NCBI RefSeq assembly: GCF_002007645.1
Contig: NZ_CP019791.1
Location: forward strand, 2,728,001 to 2,792,000
Length of the DNA: 64,000 bases
Direction of reading: 5' to 3'
Origin: Anaerohalosphaera lusitana
GTDB lineage: Bacteria; Planctomycetota; Phycisphaerae; Sedimentisphaerales; Anaerohalosphaeraceae
Shown here: positions 35,804-44,405 of the stretch, one piece after another
Position numbering within the stretch: position 1 is the stretch's first letter
Layout: each line of letters starts with the position of its first letter
The notes under the pieces: model-generated
What the model was told of the DNA's origin: nothing
What the model saw: only the letters and a program-made list of their open reading frames with translations
Database searches by the model: none
Made by a program: the position numbers and the translations under genes

Positions 35804-37261
35804 CTATTGCTCCCTCTGATAAACCCTGACATAGTCAACGTGCATCGTCTGGGGAAAAACAGTCGTCTCGTCAGGCGATCCGGGCCAGTTGCCGCCTACA
35901 GCAATATTAAGCAGCAAATGAAAGCGTTTATCAAATGGAGCCGGAAAGGGTTCCCCCTCGCTCCACCAGCTTGATTTTGTTGAATAGAGCTGTCCGTCGA
36001 CATACCAGTGCATAACCGTCGGTTCCCACACCATCGTGTAAATATGGTAATCGTCCCCGAAGTTTACTCCGCCGTCGCTGTATGACCCGCCCGAGCTGTC
36101 ATGGGCTCCCTGGCCTCCATAGTGTATCGTACCATGTATCACATCGGTGTCATTGATCGCTTCCATGATGTCGATCTCGCCGCTTGCGGGCCATCCGCCG
36201 TATTCCCAGTCGCTCGGCAGCATCCAGAACGCCGGCCAGATTCCCTGTCCTGTAGGGATCTTGATCCTGGCTTCGAAAATACCGTAAAGAAAATCTCGTT
36301 TTCCCGTGCTGGTCAACCTGGCCGAGGTATAATCATACATCCTGTTTTCGGATGCGGACCAGTAACTCTGCTCCATCGCCTTTATAACCAGTTCCCCGTC
36401 AGCGACACACGCATTCGCGGCCTCATCAGTATAATGCTGCAGCTCCCAGTTCCCGCTGTCCGCACCGCTTATCGTCATCCTGGTCCAGTTTGCTTCATCC
36501 AGCGTGTTACCGTCAAATTCGTCCGCCCATACCAGGTCATAGCCCGCATATATGGTTGTATCGGTGAGCCATTCTGACGCGAATACCAAAAGATCGTCAA
36601 TATCAATCAATCCGCTGCCGTCAAGGTCGCATGCCGAATTTGCCTGCATCCATGAATCGCCCAGTCTTGCCAGATCTCGCATATCAGTAAGACCGTCGCC
36701 GTTGAAATCGGCACTCGGAAGGGCTGCACCAACCGAAGCACTGTCGAAGTTCAGTGCACCCGAGCCTGAAGTTCCGGTTATCATGAATACTATTCTTCCT
36801 ACCTCCGCCTCTGCAGGGGCGGTTACGGTCGAGGAAACTTTCTTCCACTGATCTACAGCGTCGTCCCCTGGATAAAATCGGCCGATCTCTGTAACAGAGA
36901 CCGCGTCGCTTGGCTGCATGTTGACGCCGTCATAAAACTCGGCTTTGACAATTCCCTCCCATCCCGTCAGCGGCTCACTGGATCCTGAAAGCATGCTCGC
37001 TGAGAATCTATAATCTTTGCCCCCAGTAACGCTGAAGTCCTGGAAAAGTCCGGCATCGTCCCACCATAATTTCACCGCCTTTTGCTCAATGGTTCGGCCC
37101 GGATCATTATGGTGCCAGCCGTTCGTCCCCCAAACGCTCCAACCCGGAATAGTCGTATATGTCAATTGACCCGTGCCTCCATCCTCAAAACCGGGATTGC
37201 TCAGCAGATTCGCAAAAGACAGATTGCTCAGGCAGAATAATAGCAATAAAAATAAACGCAT
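35804..37261 (-). CDS. GH16 family laminarinase-like beta-glucanase with binding module and internal dockerin-like repeats
   Basis: A 485-residue secreted enzyme. Order of parts: signal peptide; binding module from NLLSNPGFEDGG to about residue 165; two EF-hand/dockerin-type repeats (ADFNGDGLTDMRDLARLG and CDLDGSGLIDIDDLLVFA) at about 180-225; then the GH16 jelly roll. The catalytic motif EIDIME is at E362-E367 (nucleophile and acid). The methionine inside the motif (the extra-residue form) is typical of laminarinases rather than lichenases. The ATG at 37261 is chosen because it starts the signal peptide. The promoter holds operator copy F. It probably makes the endo-cut on beta-1,3-glucan outside the cell. 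Confidence 0.9.
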   Translation of the reverse strand: MRLFLLLLFCLSNLSFANLLSNPGFEDGGTGQLTYTTIPGWSVWGTNGWHHNDPGRTIEQKAVKLWWDDAGLFQDFSVTGGKDYRFSASMLSGSSEPLTGWEGIVKAEFYDGVNMQPSDAVSVTEIGRFYPGDDAVDQWKKVSSTVTAPAEAEVGRIVFMITGTSGSGALNFDSASVGAALPSADFNGDGLTDMRDLARLGDSWMQANSACDLDGSGLIDIDDLLVFASEWLTDTTIYAGYDLVWADEFDGNTLDEANWTRMTISGADSGNWELQHYTDEAANACVADGELVIKAMEQSYWSASENRMYDYTSARLTSTGKRDFLYGIFEARIKIPTGQGIWPAFWMLPSDWEYGGWPASGEIDIMEAINDTDVIHGTIHYGGQGAHDSSGGSYSDGGVNFGDDYHIYTMVWEPTVMHWYVDGQLYSTKSSWWSEGEPFPAPFDKRFHLLLNIAVGGNWPGSPDETTVFPQTMHVDYVRVYQREQ

Positions 37262-37327
37262 ATGACCATCGCCAAAAATAATGTTACTGTATATAACCCA
37301 CCGATGCATTGACATAAGATATGTACC

Positions 37328-37356
37328 ATCATATTAAACAACCGGTTTCTAATCAA
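37328..37356 (-). promoter_or_regulatory. GH16 promoter with operator copy F in the spacer
   Basis: Minus strand: TTGATT (37356-37351), 17 nt, TATGAT (37333-37328). The operator AGAAACCGGTTGTT (37350-37337) fills the spacer between the two boxes, so bound repressor would directly block the polymerase. It is the most divergent of the six copies. Confidence 0.7.
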
Positions 37357-37382
37357 GTTAAAAGCGATTGACAGCCAAAATA

Positions 37383-38510
37383 CTAGAAGCTGTTTAAACT
37401 CCTCCGGAATTGCATCGGTGACTGGCCGGTCAGGTTCTTGAAATATCTTGAAAAATGTTCTCCGTCCGTAAACTCAAGACTTGCTGCTATTTTGTAAACA
37501 GGAAGGTCGGTTTTGTTCAGCGACTTTTTTATGTAGTTGACTCTGAACCGGTCGATCTCCTGCTTGATGGTTCTGTCGAGCTGGTTTTTGAATCTGTACT
37601 CAAGCGACCGTCTGGAAACGGCTGTAGCGTTTACGACATCGCTGGCCTGGATGGGTTTATGGAAATTGTTCCGAATATAAACCAATGCCGAAACCACTTC
37701 TTTATCCTCGATCGCCAGCATCTCCGTCGATTGTCTTTCAATTATCTCCACCGGCTCAACAATTATTGCTTCATTGCTTGCCTGACCCTGCATAAGTTCT
37801 TCAAGCTGTCTGGCCCCTGCAAATCCCGCCGTTTCGAAGCTCAGCAGAATACTTGAAAGAGGAGGAGAGGACAGGTTGCACACCAGCTCATCGTTGTCCA
37901 CACCCAGCACCGCGACTTCTTCGGGAACGCTGATTCCGCCTACCTTACATGCTTCCATGATGTATATCGCTCGGTCGTCGTTGCAGCCGAAAATACAAAC
38001 TGGCTTTGGCAGGCTTTGTAGCCATTCTATGACAGGTTTCTTTTTGCCTAAACCCGAAGAGTTGTTGAATGTAAAAACTTTTTCAATGCCATAACTACTA
38101 ACTTGAGATTCATAGCTTCGCAGCCTCTTTTCGGACCAGGGTATGTTGTCAAATCCGCAATACGCGAAATTTCGAAAGCCCAGCGAGTAGAAATAATCAG
38201 CGGCCATTCTCCCTATCAAATCCGAATTGGTCACTATCGAAGTCGCCCCGGCACTGCCGCTCTCATGTATGTAATTGATGACCTTGGGCTTGTCGGTTTG
38301 CAGTATTCTTGAGATGTTTTTCGCATCACATATAAAAAAACCGTCAAAGCTGTCCAGATCATAGATGTCCTCCGAACTGCTTTCAAGGTATTCAGGCGGC
38401 TTAGTCTGCACCTGCCATCGGGCAAATGCTGTGATATATTTCTCAGCGCCGGCCAGTAGTTGTCGCCCCGTGTTTCTGGACGTATCTACAATTATCAGTA
38501 CTTTCTTCAT
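37383..38510 (-). CDS. xylR: XylR-type regulator: sugar-sensing domain fused to AraC DNA-binding domain
   Basis: A 375-residue protein. The first 270 residues form a LacI-like periplasmic-binding fold (VLIIVDTSRNTGRQLLAGAEKY, AVLGVDNDELVCNLSSPPLSSI). The last 100 residues form a double AraC helix-turn-helix (VSRRSLEYRFKNQL, EFTDGEHFSRYFKNLTGQSP). This is the architecture of the xylose activator XylR. It is divergent from xylB, and an inverted repeat in the 127-nt gap between them is a likely binding site. No signal peptide; a cytoplasmic activator responding to D-xylose is expected. Confidence 0.9.
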   Translation of the reverse strand: MKKVLIIVDTSRNTGRQLLAGAEKYITAFARWQVQTKPPEYLESSSEDIYDLDSFDGFFICDAKNISRILQTDKPKVINYIHESGSAGATSIVTNSDLIGRMAADYFYSLGFRNFAYCGFDNIPWSEKRLRSYESQVSSYGIEKVFTFNNSSGLGKKKPVIEWLQSLPKPVCIFGCNDDRAIYIMEACKVGGISVPEEVAVLGVDNDELVCNLSSPPLSSILLSFETAGFAGARQLEELMQGQASNEAIIVEPVEIIERQSTEMLAIEDKEVVSALVYIRNNFHKPIQASDVVNATAVSRRSLEYRFKNQLDRTIKQEIDRFRVNYIKKSLNKTDLPVYKIAASLEFTDGEHFSRYFKNLTGQSPMQFRRSLNSF

Positions 38511-38535
38511 GTTTTCAGGTTTTCACGTGTCTTTT

Positions 38536-38572
38536 CACTTTGCGTAAACTGGTTATATTTTAGCGCAAAGTG
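38536..38572. promoter_or_regulatory. inverted repeat between xylR and xylB, candidate XylR site
   Basis: CACTTTGCG (38536-38544) and its exact reverse complement CGCAAAGTG (38564-38572) are separated by 19 nt, centred in the divergent gap. The arms are about one and a half helical turns of spacer apart. A TATATT in between could be a -10 box for xylB. Confidence 0.6.
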
Positions 38573-38637
38573 GCCTTCCGGTCAAAGCTTAATTGCGGTA
38601 AGCTGTCCTGCATTCAGTACTTATTCAGGAGTTGCAT

Positions 38638-40128
38638 ATGTATCTTTTGGGCTATGACTGTGGCACTTCCTCAATAAAGGTTACTCTTCTGGACGCCGGA
38701 TCAGGCGTTCCAGTGGCCTCAGCAACCGCTCCATCGAATGAAATGCGGATCCGGTCACCAAAACCGGGTTACGCAGAGCAGCCTCCGAATTCCTGGTGGG
38801 AAAATCTCAAAATCGCCACGACCGAAATACTCTCCATATCACAGGTTGACCCGTCACAGATCCGGGCCATCGGCATCACCTACCAGATGCACGGACTCGT
38901 GCTCGTCGACAAACAGCTCGAACCGCTAAGAGATTCGATCATCTGGTGCGACAGCAGGGCGGTCGAGATCGGCAGCAATGCCTTCGAGCAGCTAGGCCCG
39001 GACACTTGCCTGAACGATCTTCTCAATTCGCCCGGCAACTTCACCGCCTCCAAGCTCAAATGGGTCAAGGACAACGAACCCGACATTTACCGCAAAGTCC
39101 ACAAGGCCATGCTCCCCGGCGATTACATTGCAATGAAACTCACCGGCCAGGTCTTCACCACCGAGTCCGGCCTTTCCGAGATGATCCTCTGGAATTTCCG
39201 CAAAAACTGCTTGGCCCAATCAGTACTGGACCACTACGAAATAGATAAGGACATCCTCCCCGAAGCTATCCCAACATTCTCGGACCAGGGCGAGCTCACC
39301 AGCAGTGCTGCACAGGAGCTCGGTCTCGCCGCAGGCACCAAAGTATGCTACCGAGCCGGAGATCAGCCCAACAACGCTCTTTCACTGAATGTCCTCGGAC
39401 CGGGCGAAATAGCCGCAACCGCCGGTACTTCAGGCGTTGTCTACGGTGTCACGGACGTACCCAGCCATGACCCGCAATCACGGGTGAACAGCTTCGTCCA
39501 CGTCACTCACAAGCCCGACAGTCCCAGGTACGGCGTCCTGCTCTGCGTCAACGGCACGGGAATCCAGAACAACTGGCTGAAAAACAACGTCGCACCTGAC
39601 CTGGACTACGCCCAGATGAACGAACAGGCGGCCGACATACCCCCCGGCAGCGAAGGCCTTGTAACAATTCCCTTCGGCAACGGAGCCGAACGCATCCTTG
39701 CCAATACCTGCCCCGGCGGTTCGATCACGGGCATAGATTTCAACGTACACTCCCGGCCCCATCTTTTCCGTTCCGCCCAGGAAGGCATCGCCTTCGCCCT
39801 CAACTACGGCCTGTCAATCATGAAAAATATGAATGTCAAACCGCAAAAGATCAGAGCCGGAAACGCCAACATGTTCCTCAGCCCCGTCTTCCGACAAGCA
39901 TTCTGCAACATCACCGGCACGACCGTGGAGTTGTACAACACCGACGGCTCCCAGGGCGCCGCAAGAGCAGCGGGCATAGGAGCTGGAATATACGCCGACT
40001 TTTACGAAGCGTTCGAAGGCTTGAAATGCACCGCCACCATCGAGCCGGACCAGGCATTAAAACAGCCTTATAAAGATGCATACGAAAAATGGATAGAAAT
40101 TCTAAATAGACACATCGAAGTTGGTTAA
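38638..40128 (+). CDS. xylB: xylulokinase
   Basis: A 496-residue FGGY-family sugar kinase that phosphorylates D-xylulose. The N-terminal ATP/sugar fold shows YDCGTSSIKVTLLD, and YQMHGLVLVD and WCDSRAVE match the xylulokinase branch (QMHG motif). The C-terminal half has GTSGVVYG and NMFLSPVFRQAF. The ATG at 38638 has AGGAG 6 nt upstream. It overlaps no gene but leads directly into the sugar porter and xylA, giving a complete xylose route. Codons are strongly C-ending, suggesting good expression. Confidence 0.93.
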   Translation: MYLLGYDCGTSSIKVTLLDAGSGVPVASATAPSNEMRIRSPKPGYAEQPPNSWWENLKIATTEILSISQVDPSQIRAIGITYQMHGLVLVDKQLEPLRDSIIWCDSRAVEIGSNAFEQLGPDTCLNDLLNSPGNFTASKLKWVKDNEPDIYRKVHKAMLPGDYIAMKLTGQVFTTESGLSEMILWNFRKNCLAQSVLDHYEIDKDILPEAIPTFSDQGELTSSAAQELGLAAGTKVCYRAGDQPNNALSLNVLGPGEIAATAGTSGVVYGVTDVPSHDPQSRVNSFVHVTHKPDSPRYGVLLCVNGTGIQNNWLKNNVAPDLDYAQMNEQAADIPPGSEGLVTIPFGNGAERILANTCPGGSITGIDFNVHSRPHLFRSAQEGIAFALNYGLSIMKNMNVKPQKIRAGNANMFLSPVFRQAFCNITGTTVELYNTDGSQGAARAAGIGAGIYADFYEAFEGLKCTATIEPDQALKQPYKDAYEKWIEILNRHIEVG

Positions 40129-40162
40129 ATGTGTGTCACCGTCCCGGCTGAAGGAGCTTTCC

Positions 40163-41638
40163 ATGGTAGATGAATCTCAAGCTAAAACCAAGTTGTATTT
40201 GGTCTTCATTACTTTGGTAGCTGCTATTGGAGGCCTGCTTTTTGGCTATGATACCGCAGTTATTTCAGGAACTGTAAGTTCTTTGAATGAGAACTTCATC
40301 GAGCCTCTCGATCTGTCCGAGCTGCAGGCCAATTCCAGAACGGGCATGATCGTTTCCAGCGCTTTGATAGGATGCATCATAGGCGGTTTAACAGGTGGTT
40401 TTGTAAGCGACCGCCTCGGCCGTAAAAAAGGCCTCATATTGGCCTCGATACTCTTTCTGCTGTCTGCGATCGGTTCCGCCTGGCCTGAAGTATTCTTTGC
40501 TCGCTTCGGAACCGGAGGCGCGGAGTACACTCTGCATTTTGTGATCTACCGAATAATAGGCGGTATCGGCGTAGGCCTCGCTTCCATGCTCACACCTATG
40601 TATATAGCAGAGGTTGCACCTGCGAAAATACGCGGAACACTTGTTTCCTGGAATCAGTTTGCGATCATCTTCGGGATGCTGGTTGTATACTTCGTTAACT
40701 ATATGATCGCCAGAAGCGGCGACGATCAATGGCTTGATGCCATCGGCTGGAGATGGATGTTCGCATCAGAAGCTATACCGGCCGTTCTGTTCTTCAGTCT
40801 TTTGCTGTTCATTCCTGAAAGTCCCCGTTGGCTGGTCCTTAAGGGACAGCAAAGCAGGGCTGCAGCAACCATAGACCGCATTGTACCCGGCAGATCTGAT
40901 TCCGAGATCAAAGAGATCAAGGAATCGATCAGCCATAATAAATCCGCTAAAATATTCAGTTACGGATTCATGATCGTCTTTATAGGTGTCGCTCTCAGTG
41001 CCTTTCAGCAATTTGTGGGCATCAATGTTGTGCTATACTACGCACCGGAAATTTTCAAGAACATGCAACTGTCCACAGATGCAGCCTTATTGCAGACGAT
41101 CATTGTTGGTGCGGTAAATTTGACTTTTACTATCGTTGCGATCTTGACCGTTGATAAGTTCGGACGGAAGATTCTGCAAATCATAGGGGCCTTGGTAATG
41201 GCATTTGGCATGCTCTGCCTGGGCATGACGTTCTTTTTCCAGTCGATGGGAATCCTCAGCTTGATCTGCATGCTGATATACATCGCTGGCTTTGCAATGT
41301 CCTGGGGACCTGTGACGTGGGTGCTTCTCTCGGAACTATTTCCCAACCAGATCCGAGGCAAAGTCATGGCGCTCGCAGTCGCAACGGTGTGGATATCTAA
41401 CTACCTGGTAAGCTGGACCTTCCCGATGATGGACAAAAACTCCTTCCTCGTCGACAAATTCCATCACGGCTTCGCTTTTTGGGTCTATGCAGCCATGGCG
41501 ATCCTGGCAGCCGTTTTTGTCGCAAAGTTCGTCCCTGAGACAAAGGGCCTGTCACTGGAAGAAATGGAATCGCTTTGGTACCAAGCGAAAAAAGAAGACA
41601 AGTTGGTCCCCGACAGACACGCGAAGGAGCCCGCATAA
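40163..41638 (+). CDS. sugar porter of the MFS (XylE-like xylose:H+ symporter)
   Basis: A 491-residue transporter with 12 predicted helices and the sugar-porter signatures GGLLFGYDTAVISG, SDRLGRKKG, PESPRWL, QQFVGINVVLYY and PETKGLSLEEME. The ATG at 40163 is preceded by AGGAG; an in-frame start at 40121 would overlap xylB and add 14 polar residues. Placed between xylB and xylA, it most likely imports D-xylose. Confidence 0.92.
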   Translation: MVDESQAKTKLYLVFITLVAAIGGLLFGYDTAVISGTVSSLNENFIEPLDLSELQANSRTGMIVSSALIGCIIGGLTGGFVSDRLGRKKGLILASILFLLSAIGSAWPEVFFARFGTGGAEYTLHFVIYRIIGGIGVGLASMLTPMYIAEVAPAKIRGTLVSWNQFAIIFGMLVVYFVNYMIARSGDDQWLDAIGWRWMFASEAIPAVLFFSLLLFIPESPRWLVLKGQQSRAAATIDRIVPGRSDSEIKEIKESISHNKSAKIFSYGFMIVFIGVALSAFQQFVGINVVLYYAPEIFKNMQLSTDAALLQTIIVGAVNLTFTIVAILTVDKFGRKILQIIGALVMAFGMLCLGMTFFFQSMGILSLICMLIYIAGFAMSWGPVTWVLLSELFPNQIRGKVMALAVATVWISNYLVSWTFPMMDKNSFLVDKFHHGFAFWVYAAMAILAAVFVAKFVPETKGLSLEEMESLWYQAKKEDKLVPDRHAKEPA

Positions 41639-41701
41639 CCCGTTACTTACAAGGCCGCCAAAATAAATTGAATTTCTAAATAAACAGACAGGAGTCAGCA
41701 A

Positions 41702-43015
41702 ATGAATGAATTTTTCCCCGAAGTAACAAAGATCGATTACCAGGGCTCGGATTCGAAGGACCCGCTCTCGTTCAAACATTACAACCCAAACGAAAAGGTC
41801 CTCGGCAAAACAATGGCCGAACACCTCCGTTTCGCCGTCTGCTACTGGCACACCTTCAAGGGCCTGGGCGATGACCCGTTCGGCGGCCCGTCAATAATCC
41901 GAAACTACAACGCCTCCAACGACCCCATGCAGGTCGCCAAAGACACCATGCACGCAGCGTTCGAGTTCTTCACCAAGCTCGGCGTCAACTTCTGGTGCTT
42001 CCACGATCGAGACATCGCCCCCGAGGCGGACAATCTCGCGGAAACCAATAAGAAACTCGACGAGATGGTCGCACTCGCCAAAAAGCTCCAGGACGACACA
42101 GGCGTAAAGCTCCTCTGGGGCACAACCAACGCCTTCAGCCACAGACGCTTCACAGCCGGCGCATCTACCAATCCATCCCCCGCGATCTTCGCCTATGCAG
42201 CCAGTCAGGTCAAAAAAGCCATGGAGATCACCCATGAACTCGGCGGCCAGGGCTACGTCTTCTGGGGCGGCAGAGAGGGCTACAGTACCCTGCTCAACAC
42301 GGACATGAAACGTGAGCTAGACCACATGGGCCTGTTCATGAACTTGGCCGTCGATCACAAAAAGAAGATCGGCTTCCAAGGCGACCTCTTCATCGAACCC
42401 AAACCCAAAGAGCCCACCAAGCATCAGTACGATTTCGACGCCGGCAACTGCGTCGCTTTCCTGCAGAAGTACGGCCTTACCGACCATTTCAAGCTCAACA
42501 TCGAAGCCAACCACGCAACTCTGGCAGGCCACACCTTCCAGCACGAACTCGAATATGCAGTTGCCAACGACATGCTCGGCTCGGTCGATGCCAACCGCGG
42601 CGACATGCTCCTCGGCTGGGATACCGACCAGTTCGCCACCAACCTCTACGACAGCACCCTCGCCATGTACACCATCATCAAGGGCGGCGGCTTCACCTCA
42701 GGCGGCCTGAACTTCGACGCCAAACTCCGCAGAGAGTCCGTCGACCCGATCGACCTGTTCCACGCACATATCGGCGCAATGGACTGCTTCGCAAGGGGCC
42801 TCAAGATCGCCGAAAAAATGATCGCCGACGGCCGGCTCGAACAGAAACTCAAACAACGCTATTCCGGCTGGGACAGCGGCTTCGGAGCCGAGACCGAGGC
42901 AGGCAAGGTTGACTTCGAAAAGCTCGAACAGTACACCATCGAAAACGGCGAGCCCGAACTGCGAAGCGGCAGGCAGGAAATGCTCGAAAACATCCTCAAC
43001 GAATACATCTGCTGA
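41702..43015 (+). CDS. xylA: xylose isomerase
   Basis: A 437-residue TIM-barrel enzyme that turns D-xylose into D-xylulose with two divalent metals. Class II length and motifs: FWCFHDRDIAPE (catalytic His/Asp), VFWGGREGY, KLNIEANHATLAGHTF (metal Glu and His) and VDANRGDMLLGWDTDQF. AGGAG lies 8 nt before the ATG. Last gene of the xylose operon; a GC-rich hairpin follows. Codon use is very biased to C-ending codons, typical of a highly expressed gene. Confidence 0.96.
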   Translation: MNEFFPEVTKIDYQGSDSKDPLSFKHYNPNEKVLGKTMAEHLRFAVCYWHTFKGLGDDPFGGPSIIRNYNASNDPMQVAKDTMHAAFEFFTKLGVNFWCFHDRDIAPEADNLAETNKKLDEMVALAKKLQDDTGVKLLWGTTNAFSHRRFTAGASTNPSPAIFAYAASQVKKAMEITHELGGQGYVFWGGREGYSTLLNTDMKRELDHMGLFMNLAVDHKKKIGFQGDLFIEPKPKEPTKHQYDFDAGNCVAFLQKYGLTDHFKLNIEANHATLAGHTFQHELEYAVANDMLGSVDANRGDMLLGWDTDQFATNLYDSTLAMYTIIKGGGFTSGGLNFDAKLRRESVDPIDLFHAHIGAMDCFARGLKIAEKMIADGRLEQKLKQRYSGWDSGFGAETEAGKVDFEKLEQYTIENGEPELRSGRQEMLENILNEYIC

Positions 43016-43057
43016 CAAGCCAACGCATCACCTCGAAAAAATACTGCAAATCATCCA

Positions 43058-43099
43058 AGGCCCCACCATCAGCCCTGCAAACCGGCTGAGGCGGGGCCT
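43058..43099 (+). terminator. hairpin after xylA
   Basis: AGGCCCC (43058-43064) pairs with GGGGCCT (43093-43099), with an inner CAGCC/GGCTG stem. Only a short T run follows. It probably ends the xylose operon. The rest of the 235-nt gap to pdxB shows nothing else. Confidence 0.55.
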
Positions 43100-43250
43100 G
43101 TTTCGTGCCAAACCCCATAACATCCATGCTTCCACCAACAATTCTTCCGCATTATTCGTGCAAAACACCAATTCATTCGTTAAAATCACAAATTCCGGAT
43201 CAGAATACGTATGCCTGACAGTCTGATTGTGAATTCTTGGAGCATTATAA

Positions 43251-44405
43251 ATGAAGATCGTTGCTGACCAAAATATTCCGTTTGTCGCAGATTGTTTCTC
43301 CTCAGTGGGCCAGGTCACCACACTTGCCGGCCGTGACATAGACACAGAGGCAATCAACGATGCCGATGCATTGCTTGTTCGCAGCATCACAAACGTAAAC
43401 GAAGAGTTACTCGACGGCTCAAGCGTCAAATTCGTCGGCACAGCCACCATAGGCACCGACCACATCGACCAGAACTATCTCAAAACGTCCGGCATAGGTT
43501 TTGCCTCCGCCCCCGGCTCTAATGCCAACTCTGTGGCAGAATATGTAGTCGCTGCACTGCTTGCGGTAGCAAAGAAACACAAATTCACGCTCGAAGGCAA
43601 ATCCATCGGCATCGTCGGCGTTGGTAATGTCGGCTCGCGTGTAGAAGCCAAATGCCGCGCACTGGGAATGATCCCCGTCCTGAACGATCCGCCATTGAAA
43701 CGCAAAACCTCTGATGATAAATATCGGCCGCTCAGCGAACTCTATGATTGCGACTTTATCACCCTGCACACGCCCTTGACTCACGAGGGCGAAGATAAAA
43801 CCTTCCACCTTGTCGACCAGAATATCCTGGCAAACTTAAAGCAGGGCATTTACCTCCTCAATACATCCCGCGGACCCGTAGCTGACAACGCAGCAGTAAA
43901 AGACGCACTGAACAAGGGCCATCTCGCAGGCGCGATCCTCGACGTATGGGAAGGAGAGCCCGTCGTCGATCCCGAGCTTCTGCTCAAGGCCGAGATCAGC
44001 ACACCGCACATCGCAGGCTATTCCTACGATGGCAAAGTGGGCGGCATGCTCATGATCTACAACGCCTTATGCAGCCACTTCGACCTTCAGCCAAGACACA
44101 CTGCCCACGACTTCCTGCCCGAGCCCCAGGTCCCGGATATCACTGTCGATGCGAATCCTGACGACGAACAAAAGATAATACATGACACCGTCCAGCAGAT
44201 CTACGTCATCAACAGAGACGACTTCAATATGCGGGAGATACTCCTGATCACCGATTCGGAACGCGGACCATTTTTCGACAAGCTTCGCAAAGAGTATCCC
44301 ATCCGCCGCGAGTTCCAGAATACGGTTGCCACCTTGAGAGGCACTAACGATTCGCTGGCATCAAAGCTCAAAGGAATAGGATTTCAGGTTCGCAAGGTGC
44401 AATGA
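43251..44405 (+). CDS. pdxB: erythronate-4-phosphate dehydrogenase
   Basis: A 384-residue NAD-dependent 2-hydroxyacid dehydrogenase for vitamin B6 (pyridoxal phosphate) synthesis. The family markers are the short N-terminus MKIVADQNIPF, LLVRSITNVN, the nucleotide fold GIVGVGNVGSRV, LNTSRGPVADNAA and the catalytic His in STPHIAGYSYDGK. The PdxB-specific dimerisation region follows but diverges at the end. TTGGAG precedes the ATG. It overlaps folP by 4 nt (ATGA). Confidence 0.9.
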   Translation: MKIVADQNIPFVADCFSSVGQVTTLAGRDIDTEAINDADALLVRSITNVNEELLDGSSVKFVGTATIGTDHIDQNYLKTSGIGFASAPGSNANSVAEYVVAALLAVAKKHKFTLEGKSIGIVGVGNVGSRVEAKCRALGMIPVLNDPPLKRKTSDDKYRPLSELYDCDFITLHTPLTHEGEDKTFHLVDQNILANLKQGIYLLNTSRGPVADNAAVKDALNKGHLAGAILDVWEGEPVVDPELLLKAEISTPHIAGYSYDGKVGGMLMIYNALCSHFDLQPRHTAHDFLPEPQVPDITVDANPDDEQKIIHDTVQQIYVINRDDFNMREILLITDSERGPFFDKLRKEYPIRREFQNTVATLRGTNDSLASKLKGIGFQVRKVQ

